From contig NZ_JAASQI010000005.1 of the NCBI RefSeq assembly GCF_011762225.1, forward strand, positions 1-64,000: a DNA stretch of 64,000 nt. The letters run 5' to 3'. This document shows, piece by piece, positions 40,387 through 48,963 of the stretch (position 1 is its first letter; each line of letters begins with the position of its first letter). The notes below the pieces were generated by a model. The model was not told the DNA's origin, did no database searches, and was given only the letters and a program-made list of their open reading frames with translations. Source of the DNA: Pseudochelatococcus lubricantis. Lineage in GTDB: Bacteria > Pseudomonadota > Alphaproteobacteria > Rhizobiales > Beijerinckiaceae. The position numbers and the translations under genes are program-made.

Positions 40387-42195
40387 TTACGACGTTACCC
40401 GGACATACTCGCCGGGCGCATCGCCCAGAACCGGCAGCGGCCCCTTCGCGGGATCACGCGCGGGGACGCGCTCGGGCGCCTGCGCTTCCAGCCACGCGAG
40501 CCAATCCGGCCACCAGGAGCCGGGGTGCTCCTTCGCTTCCGACAGCCAGCCCTTGATGTCGCCATAAAGCGGGGCCGGCGACGTCCAGTACTGGTATTTG
40601 ACGCGCGCGGGCGGGTTGACAACGCCGGCGATGTGGCCCGATCCGGAGAGAACGAAGCGCACCGGCCCGCCCAGAAGCTGCGCGCCGAGGAACACGGATT
40701 CGGCGGGCGCGATATGGTCCTCCCGCGTCGCCAGTTCGTAGACCGGGACTGTGATCTTCTTCGGGTTGAGGAGCACGCCGCCGATATTCAGCTCGCCTCT
40801 GGCAAAGGCGTTCTCCAGATAGAATTTCCTCAGGTAATACGAGTGGTTCGCCTTGGTCATGCGCGTGGAGTCGGAGTTCCAGTGCAGCAGGTCGAACGGG
40901 AAGGGCGTCTGCCCCTTCAGATAGACGTTGATGATATACGGCCAGATCAGGTCATTGGGCCGCAGGGCGTTGAACGCGCCCGCCATCACGATGCCGTCGA
41001 GATAACCATAGGTGGTCATGCGGTCTTCGAGCGCGCTGATCTGGTTCTCGTCGATGAAAACCTTGAGGTCGCCGGCGCGCGTGAAATCGATCTGGGCCGT
41101 CAGCAGGGTGATGCTGTCGATACGCCGGTCGCCGTTGGTGGCGAGGTAGGCCTGTGTCATGGCGAGCAGGGTGCCGCCGACGCAGTAACCGACCGCGGCG
41201 AGGCTGTCTTCGCCCGTCAGCTTGAGCACGACGTCGACCGCCGCGATCAGGCCTTCGCGCATGTAGGCCTCGAAATTCTTGTCGGCCAGACTCGCCGCCG
41301 GATTCACCCACGAGATGCAGAACAGCGTCGCGCCTTGGTCGACAGTCCACTTGATGAAAGATTTGTCGCGGGTGAGATCGAGGATGTAATACTTGTTGAT
41401 CCACGGCGGAATCAGCAGAACCGGGCGCTTCAGCACGGTTTCGGTGGTGGGCGAATACTGGATCAGCTCGAACAGCTCGTTGCGGAACACGACCTTGCCG
41501 GGCGTGGTGGCGAGATCGACGCCGACCTTGTAGCTCCCCGGCGGTGTCTGGCGGATCTTGAGTTCGCCGTTGCCGGCGGCGATGTCCTCCGCGAGCATCT
41601 TCATGCCGCGCACGAGGTTGGCGCCGTTTTCCTTGATGGTTTCGCGCAGTACTTCGGGATTGGTGGCGAGGAAATTGGTTGGCGAGAGGGCGCTCGAAAT
41701 CTGCTTGACGTAGAAGCGCGCCTTCTGCCGCGTGGCGTCGTCCAGCCCTTCCGCGCCCTCCACGAGGTTGTCCGCCCAGTGGCTGGTGATCAGGTAGACC
41801 TGCTTGAGGAAGTCGTAAACCGGATGCTCCTGCCAGTCCTCCGCCCGGAACCGCTTGTCGCCCGGCAGCGGCTGCGCGACCGGCGCCACGGCCTCGCCGT
41901 TGAGGCGCTTGAACGTGGTCGCCCACAGATCGATGAAGCCGTTCGCGAGGTTCATCTGCGCCTCGATCGCCTTCTGGGGATTGGCGATCCACTGCTCGGC
42001 GAGCTGGCCGAGTGTCTTTACCATGTCGGAGATGTCGGCAGGGCCCTTGGGCGGCGTGCGGCCGCTCTCGATGGGCTTCAGATAGGCGGCGGTCGCCTTG
42101 CCGGTTTCCTCGACGAGCTTTGCCATGTTGTGCGACAGCTCTTCGAAATCCGGGAGCGGAAACTCTGCCTGAGCGTTGGCGTCCTGCTTCGACAT
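40387..42195 (-). CDS. phaC: Class I poly(3-hydroxyalkanoate) synthase (602 aa)
   Basis: PhaC polymerises hydroxyacyl-CoA into storage granules. The N-terminal domain is WIANPQKAIEAQMNLANG and FRAEDWQEHPVYDFLKQVYL. The alpha/beta-hydrolase core follows: VLLIPPWINKYYILDL, the modified lipase box GYCVGGTLL with catalytic Cys, TREDHIAPAESVFLG (Asp) and SGSGHIAGVVNPP (His). Length matches class I synthases. ATG 42195 was preferred to 42306, which would add 37 nonconserved residues. It is divergent from the lipoprotein gene. Confidence 0.96.
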   Translation of the reverse strand: MSKQDANAQAEFPLPDFEELSHNMAKLVEETGKATAAYLKPIESGRTPPKGPADISDMVKTLGQLAEQWIANPQKAIEAQMNLANGFIDLWATTFKRLNGEAVAPVAQPLPGDKRFRAEDWQEHPVYDFLKQVYLITSHWADNLVEGAEGLDDATRQKARFYVKQISSALSPTNFLATNPEVLRETIKENGANLVRGMKMLAEDIAAGNGELKIRQTPPGSYKVGVDLATTPGKVVFRNELFELIQYSPTTETVLKRPVLLIPPWINKYYILDLTRDKSFIKWTVDQGATLFCISWVNPAASLADKNFEAYMREGLIAAVDVVLKLTGEDSLAAVGYCVGGTLLAMTQAYLATNGDRRIDSITLLTAQIDFTRAGDLKVFIDENQISALEDRMTTYGYLDGIVMAGAFNALRPNDLIWPYIINVYLKGQTPFPFDLLHWNSDSTRMTKANHSYYLRKFYLENAFARGELNIGGVLLNPKKITVPVYELATREDHIAPAESVFLGAQLLGGPVRFVLSGSGHIAGVVNPPARVKYQYWTSPAPLYGDIKGWLSEAKEHPGSWWPDWLAWLEAQAPERVPARDPAKGPLPVLGDAPGEYVRVTS

Positions 42196-42408
42196 GCTCT
42201 GTTTTTCCTCGTGGCGTCCGGGTTGGCGCGGGTCATCGGCCGGCTTTTGTACTTGTCGACCGGGAGAAGGCTTGCCAGCCTTCTCCAATCGGGATTTATA
42301 GGACATAAGCCTTCTTGCCCCCCGTTACGATGACCCACATGCAACGCTGCCCATGAAAGTAGCCGCAATTGCCTTGAATGTCGCCAGTCACGCAGAAAGT
42401 TGCCGATC

Positions 42409-42768
42409 ATGATGAATGTTCTTCGCCAATCGACGCCGGCTGCGGCTCTCATCCTTGTCCTTGGGGCCTGCGCGGGGTGCTCGGGCAACGGCCCCGTGCG
42501 CAGCGTCGCCGTTGCGAGCGGCTTCGCGACGCAGGGGGCGAAATCGGCCGATTTCGTCGAGCAGTCGCGCCCCGGGGCGCTTGAGTACAAGCCCGTGGGC
42601 GTCAAGCCGCCGGATCGCGGCCATGCGCCGTTGAATGCCGATGAACTGCGGACGCTGGAGACAAGCCTCGACCAGCGCCGGACGCGCAACGAGTCGGAGG
42701 CGGCGACCGCGAAGGCGCTCGGCAATACGCCGATGGCGCAGCCGCCGGTCATTCCGCCGCTGGAATGA
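42409..42768 (+). CDS. Small lipoprotein (119 aa)
   Basis: The N-terminus carries a lipoprotein signal peptide (STPAAALILVLGACAGC) with lipobox LGAC; a second Cys three residues on gives an alternative site. The mature part is Pro/Ala-rich and polar (GVKPPDRGHAPLNADELR; TLETSLDQRR). Such short lipoproteins occur next to the aminotransferase/homoserine genes in related bacteria, but the role is unknown. Start is ATG 42409 or 42412; neither has a strong ribosome site. Confidence 0.65.
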   Translation: MMNVLRQSTPAAALILVLGACAGCSGNGPVRSVAVASGFATQGAKSADFVEQSRPGALEYKPVGVKPPDRGHAPLNADELRTLETSLDQRRTRNESEAATAKALGNTPMAQPPVIPPLE

Positions 42769-42984
42769 GGGGCGCAGCCGTGCGGCGGCTGCGCGGGGAA
42801 GTGTTTCCGCGAAAATATTTCCGGGAAGATATTTCCACCCGCCGCGTGTTGATGATAAATGTTACCTTTACGGCTGTTCGCGCATGATCGTCGATGCGCC
42901 GGCCCGTATAAGGCTGCTCTCAAGCGAGCGTTCCGGGCTGGGGCGCGGAGCCTTCAGCCCATTGGCAATCCCGGATACCAACCC

Positions 42985-44202
42985 ATGACCGAATTTCATC
43001 GTATCAAGCGCCTTCCCCCCTATGTGTTCGAGCAGGTCAACCGCGCCAAGGCGGCTGCGCGAGCAGCGGGCGCAGATATCGTCGATCTCGGCATGGGCAA
43101 CCCGGATCTGCCCGCGCCGCGCCACGTCATCGAGAAGCTGGTGGAAACGGTCGGCAAGCCGCGCACGGACCGCTATTCGGCCTCGCGCGGCATCGCGGGC
43201 CTGCGGCGCGCGCAGGCGGGCTATTACGAACGCCGTTTCGGCGTGAGGCTCAATCCCGAGACGCAGGTCATCGCCACGCTCGGCTCGAAGGAGGGCTTCG
43301 CCAACATGGCGCAGGCCATCACGGCGCCCGGCGACGTGGTGCTGGTGCCGAACCCGAGCTATCCGATCCACGCCTTCGGCTTCCTGATGGCGGGCGGCGT
43401 CATCCGCTCCGTCCCGGCGGAGCCGACGCCGGCATTCTTCCCGGCGGTCGAGAAGGCCGTGGTGCACTCGATTCCGAAGCCCATCGCGCTCGTCGTTTGC
43501 TATCCGGCGAATCCCACCGCCTATGTCGCCTCGCTCGATTTTTATCGCGATCTCGTGGCCTTTGCGAAGAAGCACGACCTGTTGCTGCTATCGGACCTCG
43601 CCTATTCGGAAGTGTATTTCGACGGCGAGCCGCCGCCCTCCGTTCTGCAGGTGCCGGGCGCGATCGACGTGACCGTCGAGTTCACGTCGATGTCCAAGAC
43701 CTATTCGATGGCTGGCTGGCGCATCGGCTTCGCGGTCGGCAACGAGCGCCTCATCGCTGCGCTGGGCCGGGTGAAGTCCTATCTCGACTATGGTGCGTTC
43801 ACGCCCGTTCAGGTGGCGGCGACCGCCGCGCTGAACGGCCCGGACGACTGCATCCGCGAAATGCGCGCCACCTACAAGCACCGGCGCGACGTGCTGATCG
43901 ATTCGTTCGGCCGCGCCGGTTGGGACATCCCGGTGCCGAGCGCGTCGATGTTCGCCTGGGTGAAGATTCCGGAGCCCTTCCGGGCACTCGGCAGCCTGGA
44001 GTTTTCCAAGCTGCTGGTGGAGAAGGCGGAGCTTGCCGTCGCGCCGGGCATCGGTTTCGGCGAGCATGGCGACGAATACGTCCGCATTGCCGTGGTCGAG
44101 AACGAGCAGCGCATCCGGCAGGCTGCCCGCAATCTGCGGCGTTTCCTTGAAACAGCGGACAAAACGTTGCACAACGTCGTTCCACTCGCTGCGCATCGCT
44201 AA
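42985..44202 (+). CDS. PLP-dependent aminotransferase, AlaC/AspC-like (405 aa)
   Basis: A class I/II fold type I aminotransferase. IVDLGMGNPDLPAPRHVIEK, ATLGSKEGFANMAQAI, NPSYPIHAFGF and LLLLSDLAYSEVYFDG lead to the PLP lysine in FTSMSKTYSMAGWRIGFAVG. Members of this subgroup are annotated as LL-diaminopimelate, aspartate or alanine aminotransferases. Being followed 34 bp later by hom argues for a role in aspartate-family or alanine amino acid metabolism. ATG 42985 begins the conserved FHRIKRLPPYVF. Confidence 0.88.
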   Translation: MTEFHRIKRLPPYVFEQVNRAKAAARAAGADIVDLGMGNPDLPAPRHVIEKLVETVGKPRTDRYSASRGIAGLRRAQAGYYERRFGVRLNPETQVIATLGSKEGFANMAQAITAPGDVVLVPNPSYPIHAFGFLMAGGVIRSVPAEPTPAFFPAVEKAVVHSIPKPIALVVCYPANPTAYVASLDFYRDLVAFAKKHDLLLLSDLAYSEVYFDGEPPPSVLQVPGAIDVTVEFTSMSKTYSMAGWRIGFAVGNERLIAALGRVKSYLDYGAFTPVQVAATAALNGPDDCIREMRATYKHRRDVLIDSFGRAGWDIPVPSASMFAWVKIPEPFRALGSLEFSKLLVEKAELAVAPGIGFGEHGDEYVRIAVVENEQRIRQAARNLRRFLETADKTLHNVVPLAAHR

Positions 44203-44236
44203 GCTGCGCACCTTCCATCGCACCCGGTTCTGAATA

Positions 44237-45559
44237 ATGGCGCAAAGTTTACGGGTCGGCATCGCCGGCCTTGGCACGGTCGGCGCATCCGTCGTCCGCC
44301 TTCTCGATCAGCAAAAGGATATCCTGGCCGCCCGCTGCGGGCGCGCGATCGTCGTCACGGCGGTTGCCGCCCGTGACAGGACGCGCGACCGCGGCATCGA
44401 CCTCGGCGGGCTGCAATGGTACGATGATCCCGTCGCGCTGGCGGACGCGCCCGATATCGACGTTTTCGTCGAACTCATCGGCGGCGAGAACGGCCCGGCG
44501 AAGAAGGCCGTCGAGACGGCCCTGCGCGCGGGCAAGTCGGTGGTCACGGCCAACAAGGCGCTGATCGCCCACCACGGCGAGGCGCTCGCCCACCTCGCCG
44601 AGGAACGGCAGGTGGCGCTCTCGTTTGAGGCGTCTGTCGCCGGCGGCATTCCCGTCATCAAGACGGTGAAGGAAGGGCTTGCCGGCAACCGCATCTCGCG
44701 CATTTCCGGCATTCTCAACGGCACCTGCAACTACATCCTCACCCGGATGGAGAAGGAGAGCCTGTCGTTCAAGAAATGCCTCAAGCAGGCGCAGGTGCTG
44801 GGCTACGCAGAGGCCGACCCGACCTTCGACATCGACGGCTACGACACTGCCCACAAGCTCACCATTCTCGCGGCGCTCGCCTTCGGCGTCGACGTCAATA
44901 TCGGTGCGGTCTACGTCGAGGGCATCAGGTCCATCGATGCGTTCGACATCCGCATGGCGAAAAAGCTCGGCTACCGCATCAAACTGCTGGGTGTCGCGGA
45001 GCGGTCCGAATCGGGTATCGAGCAGCGCGTCCATCCCACCATGGTGCCGGACGATTCGCCCATCGCCCGTGTGATGGGCGTCACCAATGCAGTGAACATC
45101 CAGGCGGATGCGGTGGGTGAACTCACCCTTGCCGGTCCGGGGGCTGGCGGCGACGCAACCGCCTCGTCGGTGATCGCCGACCTCGCGGACATCGCGCGCG
45201 GCCTCGTCAGCCCGCCGTTCGGCGCGCCGGCGGCCTCGCTTGGCCGCTCCATCCAGGAGCCGATGCAGGTTCACGAAGGCGGCTATTACGTGCGTCTGAC
45301 GGTGGCCGACCAGCCGGGCGCGGCCGCGTCTATCGTCACGAGCTTCGCCGATCTCGGCATCTCGCTGGAGAGCATCATCCAGAACCGCTCCGAGGATGCC
45401 GCCCAGCTTGATCCCGCCGGCCGTTCGGGCGCGCCGGTGCCCGTCGTGGTCATTACTTACGCGACGACCGAACAGGCCATTCGCTCCGCGGTTGATAAGG
45501 CGATCGCGGAGGGTTATGTCGTCGAAAAGCCACAGGTTATCCGTATCGAACGGGAATAG
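44237..45559 (+). CDS. hom: Homoserine dehydrogenase (440 aa)
   Basis: Hom reduces aspartate semialdehyde to homoserine for Thr and Met. The Rossmann motif GIAGLGTVGASVVRLL starts at residue 9. VTANKALIAHHG and ISGILNGTCNYILTRM follow, then the signature GYAEADPTFDIDGYDTAHKL with the catalytic Lys. An ACT domain sits at the C-terminus (YYVRLTVADQPGAAASIVTS), which implies feedback control, likely by threonine. It is probably co-transcribed with the preceding aminotransferase. Confidence 0.96.
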   Translation: MAQSLRVGIAGLGTVGASVVRLLDQQKDILAARCGRAIVVTAVAARDRTRDRGIDLGGLQWYDDPVALADAPDIDVFVELIGGENGPAKKAVETALRAGKSVVTANKALIAHHGEALAHLAEERQVALSFEASVAGGIPVIKTVKEGLAGNRISRISGILNGTCNYILTRMEKESLSFKKCLKQAQVLGYAEADPTFDIDGYDTAHKLTILAALAFGVDVNIGAVYVEGIRSIDAFDIRMAKKLGYRIKLLGVAERSESGIEQRVHPTMVPDDSPIARVMGVTNAVNIQADAVGELTLAGPGAGGDATASSVIADLADIARGLVSPPFGAPAASLGRSIQEPMQVHEGGYYVRLTVADQPGAAASIVTSFADLGISLESIIQNRSEDAAQLDPAGRSGAPVPVVVITYATTEQAIRSAVDKAIAEGYVVEKPQVIRIERE

Positions 45560-45659
45560 TATTCGCCGTGTCCGCGAATGACACGATAAAGACGTGAAAG
45601 CATGGCGTAGCCGTTCGCGCATACCCCTGTTCAAGCTTGTCCCCGAGGAGCAGACCACG

Positions 45660-46658
45660 ATGTCCAACGAAGGCGAATTGAAAGCCAGCCACTATATCGA
45701 CCGTATCCTCACGCTGGAACTCGTTCGCGTCACCGAGCGCGCCGCCGTGTCCGCCGCGCGTCTGCGCGGCAAGGGGGACGAGAAGGCGGCCGATCAGGCG
45801 GCGGTGGACGCCATGCGCCGCGAACTGAACCGCCTGTCCATCGACGGCACGGTGGTCATCGGCGAGGGCGAGCGCGACGAGGCGCCGATGCTGTTCATCG
45901 GCGAGCGGGTCGGCAACCGCAGCGGGCCGAAGGTGGACATCGCCGTCGACCCGCTGGAGGGTACCACGCTCTGCGCCAAGGACATGCCGGGCTCCATCGC
46001 CGTGATGGCCATGGCCGAGGGCGGCTCGCTGCTTAACGCCCCCGACGTCTACATGGAGAAGATCGCCATCGGCCCCGGCTATCCGGCTGGCCTCGTCGAT
46101 CTGGACGCGACGCCCGAGCAGAACATCGAGGCGCTGGCGAAGGCCAAGGGTGTGCACCCCTCCGAAATCACCGCGCTGGTGCTCGATCGTCCGCGTCATG
46201 CCGAGATCATCGCCGCCATCCGCCGCACGGGCGCGTCCGTGCGACTCATCACCGACGGCGATGTGGCGGGCGTGATCTTCACCGCCACGTCGGGCGAGAC
46301 CGGTGTCGACATTTATATCGGCACGGGCGGCGCGCCCGAGGGTGTGCTCGCGGCGGCGGCTCTGCGCTGCGTCGGCGGCCAGATGCAGACCCGCCTCATT
46401 CTCGACACGCCGGAGAAGCGCGAGCGCGCCGCGGCCATGGGCGTCACCGATCCCGCGCGCAAGTATTCCATTGAGGAACTGGCGGCGGGCGACGTTGTCG
46501 TCTCGGCGACGGGTGTGACGGACGGGGCGCTGCTCTCCGGCGTGCGTTTCGGCAGCGACGTCATCGAGACCGAGACTGTCGTCTACCGTTCCGCCACCGG
46601 CACGGTGCGCCGCATCCGCGCCGAGCATCGCGACCATTCGAAATTCCATCTGGACTGA
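45660..46658 (+). CDS. glpX: Class II fructose-1,6-bisphosphatase GlpX (332 aa)
   Basis: GlpX dephosphorylates fructose-1,6-bisphosphate in gluconeogenesis. The metal motifs are VVIGEGERDEAPMLFIGE and DIAVDPLEGTTLCAKDMPG. YIGTGGAPEGVLAAAALRCV and the C-terminal TVYRSATGTVRRIRAEH-like segment complete the fold. 332 aa is typical. ATG 45660 follows GAGGAG. The hom-glpX-recJ order recurs in Hyphomicrobiales. Confidence 0.96.
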   Translation: MSNEGELKASHYIDRILTLELVRVTERAAVSAARLRGKGDEKAADQAAVDAMRRELNRLSIDGTVVIGEGERDEAPMLFIGERVGNRSGPKVDIAVDPLEGTTLCAKDMPGSIAVMAMAEGGSLLNAPDVYMEKIAIGPGYPAGLVDLDATPEQNIEALAKAKGVHPSEITALVLDRPRHAEIIAAIRRTGASVRLITDGDVAGVIFTATSGETGVDIYIGTGGAPEGVLAAAALRCVGGQMQTRLILDTPEKRERAAAMGVTDPARKYSIEELAAGDVVVSATGVTDGALLSGVRFGSDVIETETVVYRSATGTVRRIRAEHRDHSKFHLD

Positions 46659-46708
46659 TTGCCGCTGTTCGCGCCGGGCCTCTGCGCCCGGCGCGCTTTC
46701 ATTCAGAC

Positions 46709-46739
46709 GGAGCATTTCTATCTTTCGCAGAAATGCTCC
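46709..46739. repeat. Palindromic repeat R4 upstream of recJ
   Basis: GGAGCATTTCT and AGAAATGCTCC form a perfect 11-bp inverted repeat with a 9-nt loop. It belongs to the same family as R3 (32872) and the palindrome in R1 (26893). It ends 22 bases before the recJ start, so it lies in the recJ leader or acts as a 3' hairpin for glpX. Confidence 0.75.
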
Positions 46740-46761
46740 AGCCAACATTTCGTCGAGCAAG

Positions 46762-48597
46762 GTGGCCCAGGCAAGCTTTTCCGCAGCGCATTCCTTTGAG
46801 GCGCGTCCGTTTCTCGGCGTCAGCCGCTCCGTTCTCGGGCGCGCCTGGCAGGATCGCTGCACGGAGGCCGAGCGCGCCTCGGCGCTTGCAATGGTGCAGC
46901 TGCACGGGCTGCCCGACATTCTGGCGCGCGTGCTGGCGTCGCGCGGCATCGGGCCCGACGATGCGCAGGCTTATCTCGCGCCGCGCGTGCGCGATCTCAT
47001 GCCCGATCCCTCGACGCTCGTCGCTATGGACGAGGCGGCGGCGCGTATCGCGCGGGCGGTGGCGCGCCGGGAGAAAGTCGCCATCCTCGGTGACTACGAT
47101 GTCGACGGCGCCTGTTCCTCCGCCCTGCTCGGCCTGTTTCTGGCACGCGGAGGGGTGGACTTCGTCGTGCGGATTCCGGACCGCGTCGTCGACGGCTATG
47201 GACCCAACTTGGCGGCGATCCGTGAACTGCATGAGGCCGGCTGCACCCTGCTGGTGACGGTGGACTGCGGCGTGGCGAGTTTCGAGCCGCTCGCCGAGGC
47301 GCGCCGGCTTGGCATGGACGTCGTGGTGCTCGATCATCATCAGGCGGGCGTGGAGCTGCCGCAGGCTGTGGCAGTCGTCAACCCCAACCGGCAGGATGAC
47401 CTGTCGGGCCTCGGCCACCTGTGCGCGGCCGGCGTGGTTTTCATGGCTCTCGTCGCCGTCCAGCGTGCGTTGCGTCAGGCCGGCTTCTGGCGGCAGACGG
47501 CGGGCGGGGAGCCCGACCTGCTCGCCGATCTCGACCTCGTGGCGCTTGCGACCGTGGCCGATGTCGTGCCGCTCGTCGGCCTCAACCGCGCTTTCGTCCA
47601 GCAGGGGCTTGCCGTGATGCGCCAGCGCCGGCGACCTGGGCTGACGGCGCTGCTCGACGTCTCCGGCCTGTCGGGGCCGCCGGAGGCGTGGCATCTCGGC
47701 TTCCTGCTCGGCCCGCGCATCAACGCGGGGGGGAGAATCGGCGATTCGGCGCTGGGCACCACCTTGCTGATGGCACGGGAGCCGCATGAGGCGGCGCGCA
47801 TCGCTACAGAACTCAACACGCTGAACGCGGAGCGGCAGGTGGTGGAGCGGCTGGCCGTCGAGGAGGCGGTCGCCATGGCGGAGCGCCAGCTGGCGGAAGG
47901 CGATCCCCCGGTGCTGGTCGTGGCCTCGCCCGGCTGGCATCCGGGTGTCGTCGGGCTGGTCGCCGCGCGGGTGAAGGAGCGCTTCAACCGTCCCGCCTTC
48001 GCCATCGCGCTCGACGACCGGGGTGGCGGCACGGGCTCGGGCCGCTCGATTCCGGGCGCGGATATCGGGCGGGCGGTGCGTCGGATGGTGGAGGAGGGCA
48101 TCGCCGTCAAGGGTGGTGGCCATGCCATGGCGGCGGGCGTGACACTCGGCCGCGACGGCGTCGCGGCCTTCGGCGAGCGGCTGTCGGCGGTACTTGCCGA
48201 AGACGTCGGGCGGGCAGGCGAGGGCGAGGCGCTCGGCATCAACGCAGCGCTCACGGCAGGCGGCGCGACGCCGGAACTCGTGGCGGGCATCTCCCGCGCA
48301 GGCCCTTACGGCGCTGGCAATCCCGAGCCGGTATTCGCGTTCGGCCATCATATGCTGACCGAGGCCACCGTCGTGGGGGCGAACCATGTGCGTGTCCGCC
48401 TGCGCGCCGGCGACGGTGCATCGCTCGGCGGCATGGTGTTCCGCGCCGCCGACCAGCCGCTTGGGCAGGCGCTGTTGTCGCTGAAGGGGCAGCCGGTGCA
48501 CGCGGCCGGCACACTGGCGCTCGACAACTGGGGCGGGCGCACGCAGGTGAGCCTGCGGCTGCTCGATGTCTGCAAGGCCGAAGCCGCGCGCCGATAG
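46762..48597 (+). CDS. recJ: Single-stranded-DNA-specific exonuclease RecJ (611 aa)
   Basis: RecJ degrades ssDNA 5'->3' in recombination and mismatch repair. The DHH domain holds KVAILGDYDVDGACSSALL, LLVTVDCGVAS and VVVLDHHQAGVELP. The DHHA1 domain has GWHPGVVGLVAARVKERFN and SGRSIPGADIG with KGGGHAMAAGVTL. A C-terminal OB domain completes it. The start is GTG 46762, preceded by GAGCAAG; no better ATG precedes the conserved region. A short ~115-bp gap leads to tRNA-Glu. Confidence 0.95.
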   Translation: MAQASFSAAHSFEARPFLGVSRSVLGRAWQDRCTEAERASALAMVQLHGLPDILARVLASRGIGPDDAQAYLAPRVRDLMPDPSTLVAMDEAAARIARAVARREKVAILGDYDVDGACSSALLGLFLARGGVDFVVRIPDRVVDGYGPNLAAIRELHEAGCTLLVTVDCGVASFEPLAEARRLGMDVVVLDHHQAGVELPQAVAVVNPNRQDDLSGLGHLCAAGVVFMALVAVQRALRQAGFWRQTAGGEPDLLADLDLVALATVADVVPLVGLNRAFVQQGLAVMRQRRRPGLTALLDVSGLSGPPEAWHLGFLLGPRINAGGRIGDSALGTTLLMAREPHEAARIATELNTLNAERQVVERLAVEEAVAMAERQLAEGDPPVLVVASPGWHPGVVGLVAARVKERFNRPAFAIALDDRGGGTGSGRSIPGADIGRAVRRMVEEGIAVKGGGHAMAAGVTLGRDGVAAFGERLSAVLAEDVGRAGEGEALGINAALTAGGATPELVAGISRAGPYGAGNPEPVFAFGHHMLTEATVVGANHVRVRLRAGDGASLGGMVFRAADQPLGQALLSLKGQPVHAAGTLALDNWGGRTQVSLRLLDVCKAEAARR

Positions 48598-48714
48598 TGC
48601 TTGTATGACGGCCGCGCGTCACTTATGTGGAAAACATCCAAAGTTTTACGACAGGCCTTGCCGAAGGCGGCAAACATCTCTATTAGTCACGCCACTTCAC
48701 CGGCAACGGTTGAT

Positions 48715-48790
48715 GCGCCCATCGTCTAGCGGTCTAGGACGTCGCCCTTTCACGGCGAAAACAGGGGTTCGATTCCCCTTGGGCGCGCCA
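48715..48790 (+). tRNA. tRNA-Glu (UUC anticodon), integration target
   Basis: A complete cloverleaf: 7-bp acceptor GCGCCCA/TGGGCGC, TTC anticodon in loop CTTTCAC, T arm GGGGTTCGATTCCCC and encoded CCA at 48788-48790. Its last 17 bases plus one more are repeated at 58352, marking it as the attachment site of the element to its right. The gene remains intact. Confidence 0.96.
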
Positions 48791-48791
48791 T
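48774..48791 (+). repeat. attL core repeat in tRNA-Glu
   Basis: TCCCCTTGGGCGCGCCAT, identical to 58352-58369. It covers the T-arm 3' half, the acceptor 3' strand and CCA. Confidence 0.9.
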
Positions 48792-48853
48792 AAAACTCGC
48801 CTATACGTAAGGCACTGATATTCAAAGACAATCCCGGACAAGATTTTGGACCG

Positions 48854-48884
48854 CGTACCTAGCCGCGTCCTAGACTGCGTACCT
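48854..48884 (+). repeat. CGTACCT motif pair near attL
   Basis: CGTACCT occurs at 48854-48860 and 48878-48884 in the same orientation, 24 bp apart. The same heptamer occurs twice near attR. These are candidate integrase arm-type binding sites. Confidence 0.45.
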
Positions 48885-48963
48885 GTGTCAGGATGTCGCA
48901 GAGGGCTATGTGATCCGGTTGAACGTCCACCGGGGCAGCGCAGAGCGATACCGGAGATGGTTG

